Origin: Chitinophaga sp. XS-30
GTDB lineage: Bacteria > Bacteroidota > Bacteroidia > Chitinophagales > Chitinophagaceae
Length of the DNA: 64,000 nt
Direction of reading: 5' to 3'
Assembly: GCF_008086345.1 (NCBI RefSeq)
Contig: NZ_CP043006.1
Coordinates: 3,594,032 to 3,658,031 of the forward strand
Under the pieces are notes generated by a model, which was given only the letters and a program-made list of their open reading frames with translations, did no database searches and had not been told where the DNA came from. Below, one piece after another: positions 61,924 through 64,000 of this stretch; position 1 is the first letter of the stretch; the number at the start of each line of letters is the position of its first letter. Both the position numbers and the translations under genes were made by a program.

Positions 61924-64000
61924 CTAGTTGCTTTTGAGGCTTTTCCTGATCTCCATGGCAATCACACCTGCAAACAGCAGCATCATCAGGATGGAAGACC
62001 ACCTGGTAATGGTATTGCCGAGATAATAGGAGCGGGGCTCAAATTTCATTTCCACTTTATGTTCACCGGCGGGTATTTTAATACCGCGCAAAAGATAGTT
62101 CACCCGGATGATCTCCGTCTTTTTACCATCTACATACGCGTTCCAACCGGCGGGATAATAGATGTCGGAGAATACAGCGAAGCCGGCCTGGCTGTTTTGA
62201 CTTTGATACTCCAGCTGGTTCAGCCCGTATCGGGTAAGCTGTATGCGGCTGGAGGAGTCTTTGCCCGGGGCATATCCTTCCAGCTGGGGCTTGAACCGCT
62301 GGTCGATCACAACGGCATGTTCTACGGGCAGGCTGTCCAGCGCTTTCATTTCCTGGTCTGCATTCGCGGCCCATACAATACTGTCCACGAACCAGGCATT
62401 GCCCAGCGCGTCCGGATTGCGCTGGTAATTCAATTGTTGCTGCTGGTCTGCATAGATCACATACTTGGTGTTCAGCATGTTCAGCACGCGCGGATTGTTT
62501 TTGGACAGCTGATGATCGATCAGGTCCTGGTAGAGCGCCAGCTTAACGGGACTGTACCCGCCTACGGCCTTGTGGTGATAGGAGCTGAGGGCGTCCTGGA
62601 AATTCACGACGTTGAGCACGCGGTAATACGGGTCCGGATCTTTTTTGATGGCTTCATCTACCGGGGAGGCGGCAAAGGTGCTGCGGTAATCGGTAGGGGT
62701 AACGTAGTTTTCTTTATTCAGGTAGCGGAAATCCACGGGTATCTGGTCTATAGCCACCACTGCCGCCAGCAGGATAAAGAATACCGTGGGTTTCAGCTTT
62801 TGCTGTATCACGGCCCAGAGCAATGCCGCGGCTATCAGCACAAAGGCCAGGCTACGGAAAGCATCGGTCCGCAGCAGGGCGCTCCGGTCTTCTATCAGGG
62901 CGTTCATCAGCTGGTCCGTTATCTGTTGGTTGTTGCCGCTGAATTGCTGGTACATGGCTCTGGCCCTGTCTGTAGCGCTGGTAAAATCCAGCATGCCGTA
63001 AGAGGCGATGATCAGCAGGAGGCAGAGGCCGCCGGTAACGTACAGGGCTTTTTTCAGTTGTTTGAGCAGCAGCTGTTTGTCGATCTGGCCGCTCAGGGCA
63101 TCATTCAAGGCCCAGCAGGCCAGGAAAGGCACGAGCAGTTGCGGTATGATCAGCGCCTGCGCCGGTGCCCTGAACTTGTTGTAGAGCGGAAGATGATCGA
63201 ATATGAAATAGTTGAAGAAAGCAAAATGGTCGCCCCAGGCGAGGAATACACCCAGCACACAGGCTGCGAGCACCCACCATTTATGATGGCTTTTGATGAT
63301 GAAGAGCGCCAGCACAAACAGGAAGACGATCACCGCGCCCCAGTAAACACCGCCGTCCGTCATGGGTTGCGGGCCCCAGTAAAGCGGTACGCTGCCGTTG
63401 ATGAACTGCTCCGCCTGCGCCGCGGGCATGCCCAGTTGCGAAAGTGTTTTATAGGTTTCGCTGGAAGTGGAGAGCTTGCCCATGGTAGATCCGCCGTAAA
63501 GGTTGGGCGCCAGGATGGTCAGTGTTTCAAAAGGCCCCTGGCTCCACTGGAAGGCATAATCCTTATCCAGCCCGCCGGCTGATTTATTCCCTTCTTTCCC
63601 TGCTTCCGGCGTCAGTTCGGAAAGGCCGCCGCGCATGGTGTATTTGCTGTACTCCGCAGTGGTCCACAGGCTTACGGTGGACGGCAGTACGGAAAGGATG
63701 CCGAAGCCGAGCAGTACAACCGTGGCTTTAATGAACTGCGGCACCTGTTTCTCTCTGAGCGCATATACCAGGTGGCCTATGCCCACGCAGCCGCAGATCA
63801 GCAGCATATAATATAATATCTGGTAGTGGCCGGAGGTGATCATCAGGCAGAGCGTAAGGCCCGTAATGATGCCGCCCAGCCAGAATTTGCCGCGGTAGGC
63901 CAGCAATATGCCGGCCAGCATGGGCGCCATGTACGCGATGGTGAACATCTTGGTATCATGCCCGGCGGAAATGATCATGGCGTTGTAGGAGGTAAACCCG
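61924..64000 (-). CDS. YfhO-family large membrane protein, C-terminal part (N-terminus beyond the window)
   Basis: About 691 residues; the frame is open through base 64000 (...GFTSYNAMIISAGHDTKM), so the real start is outside. Around ten membrane segments are seen (about 20-45, 55-75, 95-112, 225-245, 250-268, 300-320, 345-365, 410-430, and one at the C-terminus). The HDTKM motif, LAPNLYGGSTMG and the extracytoplasmic C-terminal region (VFSDIYYPAGWNAYVDGKKTEIIRVNYLLRG, first part typical) match the YfhO family, which resembles GT-C glycosyltransferases and is linked to teichoic-acid or glycan decoration. Located upstream of two methyltransferase-like genes in the same operon. Confidence 0.8.
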   Translation of the reverse strand, partial: GFTSYNAMIISAGHDTKMFTIAYMAPMLAGILLAYRGKFWLGGIITGLTLCLMITSGHYQILYYMLLICGCVGIGHLVYALREKQVPQFIKATVVLLGFGILSVLPSTVSLWTTAEYSKYTMRGGLSELTPEAGKEGNKSAGGLDKDYAFQWSQGPFETLTILAPNLYGGSTMGKLSTSSETYKTLSQLGMPAAQAEQFINGSVPLYWGPQPMTDGGVYWGAVIVFLFVLALFIIKSHHKWWVLAACVLGVFLAWGDHFAFFNYFIFDHLPLYNKFRAPAQALIIPQLLVPFLACWALNDALSGQIDKQLLLKQLKKALYVTGGLCLLLIIASYGMLDFTSATDRARAMYQQFSGNNQQITDQLMNALIEDRSALLRTDAFRSLAFVLIAAALLWAVIQQKLKPTVFFILLAAVVAIDQIPVDFRYLNKENYVTPTDYRSTFAASPVDEAIKKDPDPYYRVLNVVNFQDALSSYHHKAVGGYSPVKLALYQDLIDHQLSKNNPRVLNMLNTKYVIYADQQQQLNYQRNPDALGNAWFVDSIVWAANADQEMKALDSLPVEHAVVIDQRFKPQLEGYAPGKDSSSRIQLTRYGLNQLEYQSQNSQAGFAVFSDIYYPAGWNAYVDGKKTEIIRVNYLLRGIKIPAGEHKVEMKFEPRSYYLGNTITRWSSILMMLLFAGVIAMEIRKSLKSN

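Noticed and set aside
61789..63582. 597-codon open frame on the + strand
   Set aside because: It is antisense to the YfhO-type membrane gene, which has consistent membrane topology and family motifs.

Overview
The window looks like a Chitinophagaceae chromosome, probably Chitinophaga or a close relative (inference from gene content; no 16S is present). The evidence is a SusC/SusD pair under an ECF sigma factor and FecR anti-sigma factor, a bacillithiol gene (bshC), menaquinone synthesis by the futalosine route (mqnE), a secreted metalloprotease with a type IX secretion tail, a DnaE and thioredoxin gene pair, few Shine-Dalgarno sequences, and several promoters of the Bacteroidota type (TTG, about 17 bases, TAnnTTTG). 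Nearly all DNA is coding. I saw no rRNA, tRNA, insertion sequence, prophage or CRISPR array.

Layout. 1-11.7 kb is housekeeping and stress genes: the end of an O-acetylhomoserine sulfhydrylase, a membrane-anchored amidohydrolase, small secreted or membrane proteins, a hybrid histidine kinase, ferritin, glutamate racemase, a large FAD/Fe-S dehydrogenase and a DUF72 protein. 11.8-19.6 kb is a storage-polysaccharide block: glgA, glgC and a GH130 enzyme on +, facing two GT4 glycosyltransferases on -. The gap between those two is filled by a four-copy tandem repeat carrying copies of the downstream start region. 19.8-29.2 kb holds bshC, a FUSC-family membrane protein, smc and an MFS transporter. 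29.4-34.6 kb holds a cytochrome-c dehydrogenase-like lipoprotein, a second hybrid kinase and, convergent with it, a class I terpene synthase with a complete set of motifs.

34.7-43.1 kb is a nutrient-uptake locus on the - strand: sigma factor, FecR, SusC, SusD and an endonuclease/exonuclease/phosphatase lipoprotein, with no glycosidase. The substrate may therefore be a phosphodiester rather than a plain glycan (inference). 43.2-53.9 kb holds a DUF192 lipoprotein, a metalloprotease overlapping mqnE, a nucleoside transporter, trxA, dnaE in two overlapping frames (a one-base frameshift), and an NlpC/P60 lipoprotein. 54.1-64.0 kb is a surface-glycan region: TylF-type methyltransferase, flippase, a four-gene glycosyltransferase operon led by an alpha-1,2-fucosyltransferase, two further methyltransferase-like proteins and a YfhO-type membrane protein cut by the window end.

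The observations I rate highest are the repeat-filled junction at 17.14-17.33 kb, the broken dnaE reading frame, the GT4/GH130/glg block, the terpene synthase with its neighbouring kinase, and the glycosidase-free Sus locus. Functions are read from motifs and family resemblance only.
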